In this document: piece by piece, positions 34,820-43,832 of the stretch | Numbering within the stretch: the first letter of the stretch is position 1 | Layout of the letters: every line of letters begins with the position of its first letter | Source of the DNA: Lacrimispora sp. BS-2 | GTDB taxonomy: Bacteria > Bacillota > Clostridia > Lachnospirales > Lachnospiraceae | DNA length: 64,000 nt | Assembly (NCBI RefSeq): GCF_040207125.1 | Contig: NZ_CP157940.1 | Span: 1,426,001 to 1,490,000, forward strand | Direction of reading: 5' to 3' | Made by a program: the position numbers and the translations under genes | The notes under the pieces: model-generated | The model's database searches: none | Seen by the model: the letters and a program-made list of their open reading frames with translations, nothing else | Told to the model about the DNA's origin: nothing

Positions 34820-34821
34820 AA

Positions 34822-35130
34822 TTAAGCATTGATCTTTTCGATCTTAACCTGAGTATAAGACTGTCTGTGACCATTTTTCTTATGGTATCCGGATTTTCTC
34901 TTATACTTGTAAACAATAACTTTCTTAGCTTTGCCTTCCTTTACAACTGTACCTGTTACGGTAGCACCTGCTACGGTTGGGCAGCCAACAGCTAATTCAC
35001 CATTGTTTACAACAAGTACCTGGTCAAATGTGACAGCTTCGCCAGCGTCAACACCAAGCTTTTCCACTTTAATGATATCGCCTTCCGCTACTTTGTACTG
35101 CTTTCCACCTGTTGCAATAATCGCGTACAT
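34822..35130 (-). CDS. rplU: Ribosomal protein bL21
   Basis: A 102-residue 50S protein binding 23S rRNA, with [14 protein letters not shown] at the start and [17 protein letters not shown] in the RNA-binding C-terminal loop. ATG 35130 is chosen because AGGAGGTG lies just upstream; the longer frame has no support. It heads rplU-prp-rpmA. Confidence 0.96.
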   Translation of the reverse strand: MYAIIATGGKQYKVAEGDIIKVEKLGVDAGEAVTFDQVLVVNNGELAVGCPTVAGATVTGTVVKEGKAKKVIVYKYKRKSGYHKKNGHRQSYTQVKIEKINA

Positions 35131-35247
35131 ATGGCACCTCCTATTATCATTACTCGCCAACTATGGTGTTCCAAAAAATTTGGAAACTTTTAAACCTCAT
35201 TGTGCGGCATACTGTACTAATATATCATTCCCTAACTGTTCTGTCAA
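35131..35247 (-). promoter_or_regulatory. rplU promoter and structured leader (candidate L21 leader)
   Basis: Minus strand TTGACA (35242-35247), 17-bp spacer, TATATT (35219-35224). The 80-nt leader contains GTTTCC-aaatttttt-GGAAC and flanking GCCG/GGCGAG segments. Position and shape fit the Firmicute L21 leader motif that autoregulates this operon; the match is from memory. Confidence 0.65.
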
Positions 35248-35299
35248 TATCTTTTAAATAAAAAATAATCAGCTTTCCCGCCTGCAGCCTGGCTTTTTC

Positions 35300-35328
35300 T
35301 TGTATTTCTTTCTGACACCTAGTATAAT
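35300..35328 (+). promoter_or_regulatory. Promoter of the small membrane protein gene
   Basis: TTGTAT (35300-35305), 17-bp spacer, TATAAT (35323-35328), divergent from the rplU promoter. Confidence 0.6.
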
Positions 35329-35355
35329 AGAAGCCGTAAGATAAAACAAGGGGAC

Positions 35356-35691
35356 ATGTTGTCGGCAAAAGAAACATTTGGCTTACCGTGCTGCCAGCCT
35401 TCCGGTGCCATAACTGCTATGATTCCGTGGATTATCATCATGATCATTTTTATTATAAGAACAGTTATGAACCTAAAAATTTTTCATAAGCATATGAAAG
35501 GAGATCAGACTATGAGAATCTTTTTTAACAGAGAGTGGAGTTTAGCTGAAAAACGATTATCAATCGTGTCGGCACTTCTGTTGGGCTGCGTCCTGGGCTT
35601 TTTATTCGCGCCAATAAAGAAAGGAGTTTACTGCGGCAACCATAACGGAAACACCAGTATTCCGGAAAAATGCACAAAGGAAATCCAGTAA
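35356..35691 (+). CDS. Small membrane protein of unknown function
   Basis: The full frame has 111 codons with two hydrophobic segments: IPWIIIMIIFII near residue 25 and LSIVSALLLGCVLGFLFA near 72. Two starts compete. ATG 35356 follows a promoter by 28 bp but has AAGGGG too close. ATG 35512 gives a 59-residue one-helix protein with an ideally spaced AAAGGAGA. The shorter product resembles YtxH-like small proteins only in layout. It lies alone, divergent from rplU and ending at a bidirectional terminator shared with trkH. Family not recognised. Confidence 0.5.
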   Translation: MLSAKETFGLPCCQPSGAITAMIPWIIIMIIFIIRTVMNLKIFHKHMKGDQTMRIFFNREWSLAEKRLSIVSALLLGCVLGFLFAPIKKGVYCGNHNGNTSIPEKCTKEIQ

Positions 35692-35716
35692 CATTTCATT
35701 TTTCTATCCACGAAAC

Positions 35717-35748
35717 AAGGCCGCAGAGCTTCAAAAATCTGCGGCCTT
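35717..35748. terminator. Bidirectional terminator between the small membrane protein and trkH
   Basis: AAGGCCGCAGA (35717-35727) and its complement (35738-35748), followed by TTC on the plus strand, with the trkH stop 10 bp beyond. Confidence 0.85.
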
Positions 35749-35757
35749 TTCTATATA

Positions 35758-37200
35758 TTAATTATTTTTCCATGTAGAAGGTGCAAAAATCAATAGCATT
35801 GGGAATACCTCCAAACGTCCCGCCAGCATGTCAAACATCATAACATATTTGGACAAAGCAGAAAAATGGGAAAAGTTCTGGAGAGGACCGGCCCCTGCCA
35901 GTCCTGGCCCGATGTTATTAAAGGTTGCTGCTACGGCGGTAAAATTGGTGGTGAAATCAAAGTTATCCAGACTGACGATCAGAACGGAAACTGTAAAAAT
36001 CACGATGTAAGCACCTAAAAATGTATTGATGGACCGGAGCACATTATGTTCAACGGGCTTTCCCTCCAGCTTTATAATCTTCACGCTTCTGGGATGGAGC
36101 ATGGATGCCAGTTCCTTTTTAACAGCCTTTAAAAGGATAACGACTCGTGATACCTTAAAGCCTCCGCCCGTACTTCCTGCACAAGCACCAATAAACATGA
36201 GAGCCACCAGGACCCCTTTTGAAAATTCCGGCCATAAATCAAAGTCAACGGTGGAATAACCCGTTGTGGTAATAATCGAAGCCACCTGGAATGCTGCATG
36301 ATGAAAAGCAGAAAACAGGCTTCCAAAGCTGCCGCGAATATTTAATGTAATAAACAAAACAGACACTGCAATGATTCCCAGATATGCCCTGGCTTCCTCA
36401 CAACGGAAGGCCTCCTTTGGATGACGGGTTAAAAGCAGGTGATATACATTAAAGTTTATACCGAATAAAATCATAAATACGGTGACAACTCCCTGCAGAT
36501 AATAACTGTCATAAAAAGCCATGCTGCTGTTCTTGATGCCAAATCCGCCTGTACCGGCTGTGCCAAAGCTGATTGCCAGTGAATCAAAAAGGGACATACC
36601 TCCTATCAGAAGAAGGATGACTTGCAGCACCGTCATAAATAAATAGATCGTATAAAGGATTTTAGCGGTCGTCCGTACCTTGGGCACTAGTTTTCCTACG
36701 GAAGGGCCAGGGCTTTCCGCCTTCATAATATACATATTATAACCGCCGGCAAGAGGAAGGATGGATAAAATAAATACCAGAACCCCCATACCGCCGATCC
36801 AGTGGGTAAAGCTCCTCCATATGATCATACATTGGGAAAGAGATTCCACATCCGGCAAAACGCTGGAGCCTGTTGTGGTAAAGCCGGAAATAACCTCAAA
36901 CATGGCATCTTCAAACCTGGGGATTTCCCCACTCAAGTAAAAGGGCATTGCCCCAAAAAAGCTTAATACGATCCAGCTTAGTGCAACAGTAACAAAGCCT
37001 TCTTTTGCAAAGAAAACCATGTTTTCAGGCTTTTTGCGGGTGAAAATAAACCCGATGCCTCCGCAGACCGCCATAACTGCCAGAAACCAATAACCACACG
37101 TTTCCTTATAAATCAATGCTGTGATACACGGCAGCAACATAAAAGCTGCCTCAATATTTAAAATCCAGCCCATCATATAGATGATAACTTTTTTATTCAT
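35758..37200 (-). CDS. trkH: Potassium uptake channel subunit TrkH/KtrB
   Basis: A 480-residue membrane protein of the superfamily of K+ transporters with about ten helices and four pore loops. Filter-like sequences include TTTGSSVLPD, GTAGTGGFGIKN, TTTGYSTVDFD and FNNIGPGL, each with a conserved Gly. It transports potassium together with the regulatory ring TrkA, encoded directly upstream with a 17-bp gap. Confidence 0.93.
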   Translation of the reverse strand: MNKKVIIYMMGWILNIEAAFMLLPCITALIYKETCGYWFLAVMAVCGGIGFIFTRKKPENMVFFAKEGFVTVALSWIVLSFFGAMPFYLSGEIPRFEDAMFEVISGFTTTGSSVLPDVESLSQCMIIWRSFTHWIGGMGVLVFILSILPLAGGYNMYIMKAESPGPSVGKLVPKVRTTAKILYTIYLFMTVLQVILLLIGGMSLFDSLAISFGTAGTGGFGIKNSSMAFYDSYYLQGVVTVFMILFGINFNVYHLLLTRHPKEAFRCEEARAYLGIIAVSVLFITLNIRGSFGSLFSAFHHAAFQVASIITTTGYSTVDFDLWPEFSKGVLVALMFIGACAGSTGGGFKVSRVVILLKAVKKELASMLHPRSVKIIKLEGKPVEHNVLRSINTFLGAYIVIFTVSVLIVSLDNFDFTTNFTAVAATFNNIGPGLAGAGPLQNFSHFSALSKYVMMFDMLAGRLEVFPMLLIFAPSTWKNN

Positions 37201-37217
37201 AGCCTTTTCGCCTTTTC

Positions 37218-38573
37218 CTACCTTAGTATGTCCTTTAAATCATTGAGCCCGGTCACCGTGGTGACTACGATTACCCGGTCGCCTTCTTCCAGGGTATCCT
37301 TTCCACGGGGACTGATAAAACGTCCATTCCGGTTGATGAAGGCTACAAGAAGGTTATTTTTAAGCTCAAGCGTTTCAAGTGGTATCCCTACGATACTTGG
37401 TTCATTTGCCACACGGAATTCCAGGGCTTCCGCCCTGTCCGCCACGATTTTATAAAGGGTTTCTACATTACTTCCCATAGAATTCTGCATGGCGCGGACA
37501 TACTGGAGAATGGTTTCAGCTGTGATGAGCTTGGGATAGATCACACTGCCTAAATTCATGGAATCAATGACATTTTCAAAAGCGATCCGGTTCACCTTAG
37601 TAATAAGCTTTGCCTTGGACTGGCTTGCTGCATAAAGTGAAAGCATGATGTTTTCTTCGTCAAAGCCCGTAAGAGAAGCAAAGGCATCGATTTGTCCGAT
37701 TCCTTCCTGAAGAAGCAGCTCCTGATTGGAAGCATCTCCATGAATGACCATAGCCCTTGGCAGAAGCTCACTCAGCTCATTGCAGCGTTCCATATTCTGC
37801 TCCAGAATCTTAACGTTAATTTTTGTATTTTCCAATAATTTGGCAACGTAATATGTAATCTTTCCGCCGCCTACCAGCATTGCTGTTCGAATTGTATTAT
37901 TATCAATCCCTACCTGCTTGAAGAATTCGTTGGCTTCTGCAGGGGATGCGATAAAGGAGATCTTATCTCCTGCCGTCATAACGGATTCACCGCTTGGTAT
38001 GATGACTTCGCTGCCGTGCTCAATGGCACAGATCAGCACATTGCAGTGAAGCATGGTCAGGACCTCCCGCACCTTCATGTTATGAAGGATGGAGTGATCC
38101 GGCACACGGAATTTTAAGATCTCAATCCTGCCCTTGGCAAAGGTATCAATTTTGATTGCAGATGGAAAACGCAGCAGCCTGGCGATTTCCATGGCCGCAG
38201 CCATCTCCGGGTTAATGGCCATGGAAAGCCCCAGTTCCTCCCTGATATAGTTGATCTCAGAGTGATATTCCGGATTACGGATCCTGGCAATGGTATGGCA
38301 GCCTCCTGCTTTCTTTGCAATCAGGCAGCAAAGCATATTCAGCTCGTCGGAATTGGTTGTTGCAATTAAAAGATCTGTCTCCTGAATTCCTGCCTCCATC
38401 TGCACTTTATAAACCGCCCCATTTCCCACGACGCCCATGACGTCTATTCTCTCTGTAATAGAGTTAATGACATCGGCGTTTTTATCAATGAGCATAATAT
38501 CGTGATGTTCGTTATTCAGCTGCTCTGCCAGGGTTGTTCCCACCTTACCACAACCCACTATAATGATCTTCAT
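37218..38573 (-). CDS. trkA: Trk potassium uptake regulatory protein TrkA
   Basis: A 451-residue peripheral NAD(H)-binding regulator with two RCK units. Each has a Rossmann motif (IIVGCGKVGTTLAEQL near 3-18; AMLVGGGKITYYVAKLL near 230) and a TrkA-C domain. It gates TrkH in response to nucleotides. Its ATG overlaps the end of rng by 4 nt, so the potassium genes are translationally linked to the RNase gene. Confidence 0.94.
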   Translation of the reverse strand: MKIIIVGCGKVGTTLAEQLNNEHHDIMLIDKNADVINSITERIDVMGVVGNGAVYKVQMEAGIQETDLLIATTNSDELNMLCCLIAKKAGGCHTIARIRNPEYHSEINYIREELGLSMAINPEMAAAMEIARLLRFPSAIKIDTFAKGRIEILKFRVPDHSILHNMKVREVLTMLHCNVLICAIEHGSEVIIPSGESVMTAGDKISFIASPAEANEFFKQVGIDNNTIRTAMLVGGGKITYYVAKLLENTKINVKILEQNMERCNELSELLPRAMVIHGDASNQELLLQEGIGQIDAFASLTGFDEENIMLSLYAASQSKAKLITKVNRIAFENVIDSMNLGSVIYPKLITAETILQYVRAMQNSMGSNVETLYKIVADRAEALEFRVANEPSIVGIPLETLELKNNLLVAFINRNGRFISPRGKDTLEEGDRVIVVTTVTGLNDLKDILR

Positions 38574-39772
38574 AATAAAACCTTCTCCTTCATCTGCAAT
38601 GCCTGCTCATAAAGAGGCTTTCGCATTTTTTTTCTGGTCACTTCCACCAGATTTAATTTTGTCATTTCAACAACAGTCGTCTTGACCGGATCTTTGGACA
38701 AAATCCTCTCTAGACGCTCCATAAGGATTCGCCGGTCTTCTTCTGCTTCCATATCAATAAAATCAATAATAATGATACCGGATAAATTCCTGAGACGCAG
38801 CTGATGTCCGATTTCCTCGGCAGCCTCCAGGTTGACCTTTTTGATGGTTTCCCTGAGTTCTTTTTTCCCGGAATACTTTCCCGTATTTACATCAATGACT
38901 ACCAGGGCTTCTGTAGGTTCGATGACCAGGTAACCTCCTGATTTCAGCCAGACCCTTTTCCCCAGGGCCTCTTCCATGGTCTTTTCTATCCGGTAAAGTT
39001 TTCTTAAGGGAAGGAGACTGTCCTCATACCATGTAAGAAGCCCTAAGTCTTCCGGCTGGAACTGGGTAAGGTATTCTTTTACAGCCTGGTAAATATCCGG
39101 TTCATCGGTAATGACTGCTTCCAGGGAAGACTTAAGGCTGTCCCTTAAGCCAGTTAAGTAGGAAGGAGCCGAGCTGTAAAGAAGACTGTAGCAGGTTCTG
39201 TGCTTTGCATTGTCCAGCATCATCTTAAAAGATTCCTTTAACTGGATCAGTTCCGATTCCAGCTCCTCTTTTGGAACCTTATAGGCATTGGTGCGGACAA
39301 TTATGCCGAAGTCTTCTTCTTTCCTGGATTCCAGAAATGGCTTTATCTCCTGTTTCCATGCCTGGTCCGCAATCTTAGACGAAAAGCCAATCTGCTTCTT
39401 TCCAGAGGTCAGGACGAAATAGCGGCCGGTAAAATTTAAGTTTCCGGTGAGAACCGGAGCCTTTGTCTTCACCGCATCCCGTTCTACCTGGACGATGATT
39501 TCATCACCCTGACGCAGCTTTCCGTCATAGGGCCTCTGGTCTGCAAAATGGATACTGGCATCAGACAGGCTTAAATATCCCATCTGCCCTCCTCCCATAT
39601 CTACAAAAGCAGCATTGATGTTTTTAACGATGTGATTAACTTTTCCAATATAGATGTTGCCCAGAACGGACTGGTTTTCCTGCGGCTCAATGTCCACCTG
39701 AACCGTTTCTTTTCCTGACTGAAAAAGGGTGATGACCGAGCCGTTCCATCTTGTTATGATTAACTTATTCAA
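38570..39772 (-). CDS. rng: Ribonuclease E/G family protein
   Basis: A 400-residue Rne/Rng endonuclease for rRNA/mRNA processing. It begins with an S1-like domain (about 35-120: NIYIGKVNHIVKNINAAFVDMG). The catalytic DNase I-like part contains the metal-binding Asp residues in ALVVIDVNTGKYSGKK and GIIIIDFIDM. The protein ends soon after EVTRKKMRKPLYEQ, so it lacks the Cys-Pro-x-Cys zinc link that joins RNase E subunits. The order radical SAM/DUF2344/rng is conserved in clostridia. Confidence 0.92.
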   Translation of the reverse strand: MNKLIITRWNGSVITLFQSGKETVQVDIEPQENQSVLGNIYIGKVNHIVKNINAAFVDMGGGQMGYLSLSDASIHFADQRPYDGKLRQGDEIIVQVERDAVKTKAPVLTGNLNFTGRYFVLTSGKKQIGFSSKIADQAWKQEIKPFLESRKEEDFGIIVRTNAYKVPKEELESELIQLKESFKMMLDNAKHRTCYSLLYSSAPSYLTGLRDSLKSSLEAVITDEPDIYQAVKEYLTQFQPEDLGLLTWYEDSLLPLRKLYRIEKTMEEALGKRVWLKSGGYLVIEPTEALVVIDVNTGKYSGKKELRETIKKVNLEAAEEIGHQLRLRNLSGIIIIDFIDMEAEEDRRILMERLERILSKDPVKTTVVEMTKLNLVEVTRKKMRKPLYEQALQMKEKVLL

Positions 39773-40475
39773 GGGATTCTCCTATAAGCCCTAAAGGCAC
39801 AAGTATTCTATGTTCTTCATCTCCCGTGTTGCCGTAGACCTCTTCTCTCTGGATCTGGAAGGCAAACTCCGGGCAGGTCTGTCCCAACCACTGATAATAA
39901 GCCTCCATCACCAGCTCAGGCTTTAAATTATCTGCGCTTCCGGCAGACACCTTCATAAAGATGGTCTCTCCCTGGACCGAGAGTTCATAGATAAAATCTT
40001 TTAAGTCCACTTCTCTTTCGCCTTTTTTCGTCTTTTTGATAATGAGGATATGCTCCTGCTTCACAAATTCCAAAAGGCCCTTTAAAAATGCGTCCAGATC
40101 TTTTGGCTGCTTTCCTTCCCGAAACGTCAGGGTATAGTCCGCCGCAGCAACCAGTGACATGGCGTTTTTCGCCCGTTCATTAAGCATATGGCATTCCGTG
40201 ATCCGGATTCCCTCTGCCATTACTTCATTTAACTGGTCCATCATGGTTTTGCAATCTTCCATGGAATGAACTTCAATGTCCATGTATTCTCCATTGCTGG
40301 TAAGCCCTACTCCTAGAGGCGCTGCAAAAGACATGATCTGATGAGGACTGAAGCCTTCGCTGTATTTAATATCAACGCCGGCCCTTCTCATGGCCTTCTG
40401 GAAATAACGCATCACATCCAGATGTCCCACAAATTTGACCGGACCTTGCTTGGAAAACTTGATTCTAAGCTTCAT
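39765..40475 (-). CDS. TIGR03936/DUF2344 radical-SAM-associated protein
   Basis: A 236-residue protein whose N-terminus MKLRIKFSKQGPVKFVGHLDV with GFSPHQIMSFAAPL identifies the DUF2344 family. It is commonly paired with, or fused to, the B12-binding radical SAM protein encoded directly upstream. Role unknown. ATG 40475 has GGGAGGTG upstream and overlaps the radical SAM gene end by 11 nt. It also overlaps rng by 8 nt. Confidence 0.9.
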   Translation of the reverse strand: MKLRIKFSKQGPVKFVGHLDVMRYFQKAMRRAGVDIKYSEGFSPHQIMSFAAPLGVGLTSNGEYMDIEVHSMEDCKTMMDQLNEVMAEGIRITECHMLNERAKNAMSLVAAADYTLTFREGKQPKDLDAFLKGLLEFVKQEHILIIKKTKKGEREVDLKDFIYELSVQGETIFMKVSAGSADNLKPELVMEAYYQWLGQTCPEFAFQIQREEVYGNTGDEEHRILVPLGLIGESLE

Positions 40476-42324
40476 AGCAGACACCTCCCTTGAAATCCAT
40501 AGCCCCGCAGCCTGAACATCTTTCCCTGCAGTTGGGGGTGACTTTCTCATTGATGGCATTCTGCCATTCTCTCTTTAAAAATTCTTTTGACACACCCGGA
40601 TCAATAAAGTCCCAGGGGAACACTTCTTCTAAGTCTCTTTCTCTGACCGTATAGAAATCTGCATCTAAGCCGCAGGTCTCAAATGCCTTCATCCAGATAT
40701 CATTTTTAAAATGTTCTGACCAGGAATCATAAATGGCACCATTTTTATAGACTTCTTCTATCAAAGCGGAGATTTTTCTGTCCCCGCGGGCCAAAACGCC
40801 TTCCAGGACCGTCAAATCAGCTTCATGATAATTGTATTTTAAGCTCTTCTGATTCAACATCTTTTTAAATTTATCTTTAACAATATAAGCTCTCTCTAAA
40901 AATTCCTCTTTTGTGCACATCCTCGCCCACTGGAATGGAGTAAAGGGCTTTGGAACAAAGAAAGAGGAGCTTGCTACTACCTGAACCTTTCCGTTTCTCT
41001 GGTCCTTGGGAATCTCATAGTAGACCTCTGCCACCTTTTCGGACAGCTCTGCAATCCCTTCCATGTCCTCTACGGTCTCTGTGGGGAGTCCCAGCATAAA
41101 GTAAAGCTTTACCCGGTTCCAGCCGCCTTGGAAGGCTTCTCCCGCTCCTTTTAAAATGATCTCTTCCGTCAGCCCTTTGTTAATTACATCACGAAGTCTT
41201 TGGGAACCGGCCTCAGGGGCAAAGGTCAGACTGCTCTTTCTGATATCCTGGACCTTGCTCATGACATCAAGGGAAAAAGCGTCGATACGAAGGGAAGGCA
41301 GGGAAATATTGACCCCCTTGTCCTTAAATTCATCGATCAGGAAATTCACAATTCCCTCTAAATGGCTGTAATCACTGGAACTTAAAGAGCTTAGTGAGAT
41401 TTCCTCATGCCCTGTGCTCTTTAACAGCTTGCAGGCATAATCCTTTAAATATTCCAGGCTGTGTTCCCTTAAAGGACGGTAAACATTGCCGGCCTGACAG
41501 AAACGGCAGCCCCTGATGCAGCCCCTCATGACTTCCAGGACCACCCTGTCCTGGGTCACCTTGATAAAAGGAACCACCGGCTTTTCAATATAATAAGCCT
41601 CATCCATGGTAACAACCATCTGCTTTGTTATTTTTTCCTTTGCATGAGGATTGTTAGGCTTCATGCTCTCTATGGTGCCGTCCTCTTTATAGGTCACATC
41701 ATAAAAAGCCGGCACATAGATCCCCTCTATCTCCGAGACCATCTCCAGAAATTCCCGGCGGCTTCCTCCGTTTTTCTTATTTTCCTTATAACGGTCCATA
41801 AGCTCAAAATAAACGGTTTCTCCTTCGCCGATGTAGAACATGTCAAAAAACTCCGCCAAAGGCTCAGGATTGTATGCACATGGGCCGCCGCCTATGATAA
41901 TGGGATCTTCCTCCGTCCGGTCCGCCCAGTGAAGGGGGATTTGTCCCAAATCAAGAACCTGCAGGATGTTTGTATAGCACATTTCATATTGGAGGGTAAT
42001 TCCGATAAAATCAAATTTCTTAATAGGGTCCTGGGATTCCAAAGCAAAAAGAGGAATATTCTGCTCCCTCATGATCTGGTCTAAATCCGTCCAGGGTGAA
42101 AAGATGCGTTCACAGTAAATATCCTCTCTGCGGTTAAACATATCATATAAAATCTGCATTCCCAAATGGGACATCCCGATCTCATAAACGTCGGGGAAAC
42201 ACATGGCAAAGCGGATGTCCGCGGCAGACAGGTCCTTTTTAACCATATTTACCTCGCCGCCGATATAACGGGCCGGTTTTTCAATACTCAATAAAATCTC
42301 ATCGCTTAATGCTAGTTTTCTCAT
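40465..42324 (-). CDS. TIGR03960-type B12-binding-domain radical SAM protein
   Basis: A protein of about 619 residues with an N-terminal cobalamin-binding-like region (about 40-190: FPDVYEIGMSHLGMQILY, IIIGGGPCAYNPEP). A radical SAM core has the cluster motif Cys-x3-Cys-x2-Cys in GCIRGCRFCQAG, and the C-terminus carries extra cysteines (CRERCSGCGAM), possibly a second cluster. Its substrate is unknown; gene order with DUF2344 and rng is conserved, suggesting a role in RNA modification. Of two in-frame ATGs 6 nt apart, the second (42324) is better spaced from AAAGGA. Confidence 0.9.
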   Translation of the reverse strand: MRKLALSDEILLSIEKPARYIGGEVNMVKKDLSAADIRFAMCFPDVYEIGMSHLGMQILYDMFNRREDIYCERIFSPWTDLDQIMREQNIPLFALESQDPIKKFDFIGITLQYEMCYTNILQVLDLGQIPLHWADRTEEDPIIIGGGPCAYNPEPLAEFFDMFYIGEGETVYFELMDRYKENKKNGGSRREFLEMVSEIEGIYVPAFYDVTYKEDGTIESMKPNNPHAKEKITKQMVVTMDEAYYIEKPVVPFIKVTQDRVVLEVMRGCIRGCRFCQAGNVYRPLREHSLEYLKDYACKLLKSTGHEEISLSSLSSSDYSHLEGIVNFLIDEFKDKGVNISLPSLRIDAFSLDVMSKVQDIRKSSLTFAPEAGSQRLRDVINKGLTEEIILKGAGEAFQGGWNRVKLYFMLGLPTETVEDMEGIAELSEKVAEVYYEIPKDQRNGKVQVVASSSFFVPKPFTPFQWARMCTKEEFLERAYIVKDKFKKMLNQKSLKYNYHEADLTVLEGVLARGDRKISALIEEVYKNGAIYDSWSEHFKNDIWMKAFETCGLDADFYTVRERDLEEVFPWDFIDPGVSKEFLKREWQNAINEKVTPNCRERCSGCGAMDFKGGVCYEA

Positions 42325-42330
42325 GGTCAT

Positions 42331-42630
42331 TCCTTTTTATTATTTGCAGTTTATGAATCTTTTTAGTAGATATCTGTTATAAAATATTATCCTTATTGGA
42401 ACTCAGGTTTTAGGCTTTCCTGATGAAAGCCAGCGATTGTCCCATAGTGCAATCTCTTTATTTTTTCCAACAAATCATCACATGATGATACTTTGCATAA
42501 TTATAGGATACTTTTGATGATTAATCAACTCCTAAATTACCTGGGTAAACTCGGACACAAAAAAAACCAGCGAGCACAGAAAAAGGCAGCGATCCATGGG
42601 GTCTTTTTTACGTTCCCGGGATCCCGCCGT
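42331..42630. other. Intergenic region without a gene
   Basis: AT-rich upstream region of the radical SAM operon followed by the end of the YoaK gene. A small dyad ATCATCA-ca-TGATGAT lies near 42473. Short frames overlapping the YoaK gene are shadows. Nothing else seen. Confidence 0.4.
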
Positions 42631-43332
42631 TTACAAAAGCAGAGGCTGCCTTGCTTTTTGGAATTTCTTTTCCACGTCAACTGTTTTCCACGATACTAAT
42701 AACAGCACGCAAGCCATCCAAATCGCCTTTTCTCCCAGCCAGGCAGACAACCCCGCTCCCAAAAGTGCTCCTACGAAAAAGGCTGACAGGATTCCCGTGT
42801 AATGATATGCCCTTTTCCGGCACCTTCTGTTCTTTCTGACAAAGCCTTCGTAATACATTTCCGCACAGGAACGCATATTTCCCGTACAAAAAACCGGCGC
42901 GTAGGTGGCATTCCCTCCAAAGTTTCGAAAAGTACAAAATTGAACCGCAGCGGCAAATGATACTGCTGTATTGGCAAATAAGTGGGGCAGGGTATTGGGG
43001 ATAAAGCCGACCAAAAATAATACGGCAATTTCCAGAAATAAAATACCCGATATCCAATTGGTGTGTTTCTCATTATAAATTTTATAATAAAAATGTCTTG
43101 CAAGGAAAATGCCTATCCAGAATGCTCCGATAGGCACACATGCCTCACCCATTCCTTTATAATTCTTTGAGAGAAACCGGATTGCAACCAGCACAAAATT
43201 CCCGGTCTGGCCTGTGGCAAATACATTGCCTCTTTCAACATAAGAATACGCATCCATAAGTCCGCCTGTTGCTGCCAAAAGCATGTGAAATCCGATGTGG
43301 TCAGTAAACTTTATTCTTGTTTCATTTCCCAT
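42631..43332 (-). CDS. YoaK/DUF1275 family membrane protein
   Basis: A 233-residue protein with about six hydrophobic helices and the family opening LLAATGGLMDAYSYVERGNVFATGQTGN. This matches the conserved GxxDAxSY...FANxQTGN pattern of DUF1275. Function unknown; some members are regulated by stress. It is monocistronic and divergent from the XRE gene pair. Confidence 0.85.
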   Translation of the reverse strand: MGNETRIKFTDHIGFHMLLAATGGLMDAYSYVERGNVFATGQTGNFVLVAIRFLSKNYKGMGEACVPIGAFWIGIFLARHFYYKIYNEKHTNWISGILFLEIAVLFLVGFIPNTLPHLFANTAVSFAAAVQFCTFRNFGGNATYAPVFCTGNMRSCAEMYYEGFVRKNRRCRKRAYHYTGILSAFFVGALLGAGLSAWLGEKAIWMACVLLLVSWKTVDVEKKFQKARQPLLL

Positions 43333-43571
43333 ATGCTAATATCTCCTTACTGCCTGATGCCCATGGACTCCTAACATTATAGTACATTCCTGCAGCAAGT
43401 ACAAGGGTAGTATGTAGGGCGTTACAATGCTGACTCCTGTATTAGAAAGGATCTGATGCACTTTTCTGTATACAATCAGCTGTTCCTCCAAGGGAGATGA
43501 TTCGGCCGGTCAGGGTACATAAGAAATCAAATAGATACAAAAAGTACCTCTTTTTTATTTTTTTTCATATG

Positions 43572-43605
43572 TATAGTTGACTTTACATGTAAAATCAACT
43601 ATACT
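43572..43605 (+). promoter_or_regulatory. Palindromic promoter/operator of the XRE gene pair
   Basis: TATAGTTGA-c-TTTACATGTAAA-a-TCAACTATA is a 32-bp dyad. It encloses TTGACT (-35, 43577-43582), and after a 17-bp spacer TATACT (-10, 43600-43605). The regulator it precedes can be expected to bind it and repress its own gene. The gap between the YoaK start and this site (43333-43571) shows nothing further. Confidence 0.8.
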
Positions 43606-43625
43606 ATAGCTGAAAGGAGGAGACT

Positions 43626-43832
43626 ATGGAAACATTATCTAATACCGTAAAAGATCTACGAACACAAAAGGATATATCACAGGGAAAACTGGCTGAACTG
43701 GTTGGCGTCACCAGACAAACCATCATTTCTTTGGAAAAAGGCAGTTATGTACCCTCTCTGCTTTTGGCTATGCGGATATCTGAGGTGCTGGAAGCACCGA
43801 TTGAACAAATATTTAAGAAGGAGAATATCTAA
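43626..43832 (+). CDS. XRE-family helix-turn-helix regulator
   Basis: A 68-residue protein that is almost only the HTH: VKDLRTQKDISQGKLAELVGVTRQTIISLEKGSYVPSL, a close fit to the short YozG/Xre-like regulators paired with membrane proteins. AAAGGAGG precedes the ATG. The stop overlaps the next start by 1 nt, so the two proteins are coupled. A palindromic promoter upstream indicates autoregulation. Confidence 0.9.
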   Translation: METLSNTVKDLRTQKDISQGKLAELVGVTRQTIISLEKGSYVPSLLLAMRISEVLEAPIEQIFKKENI

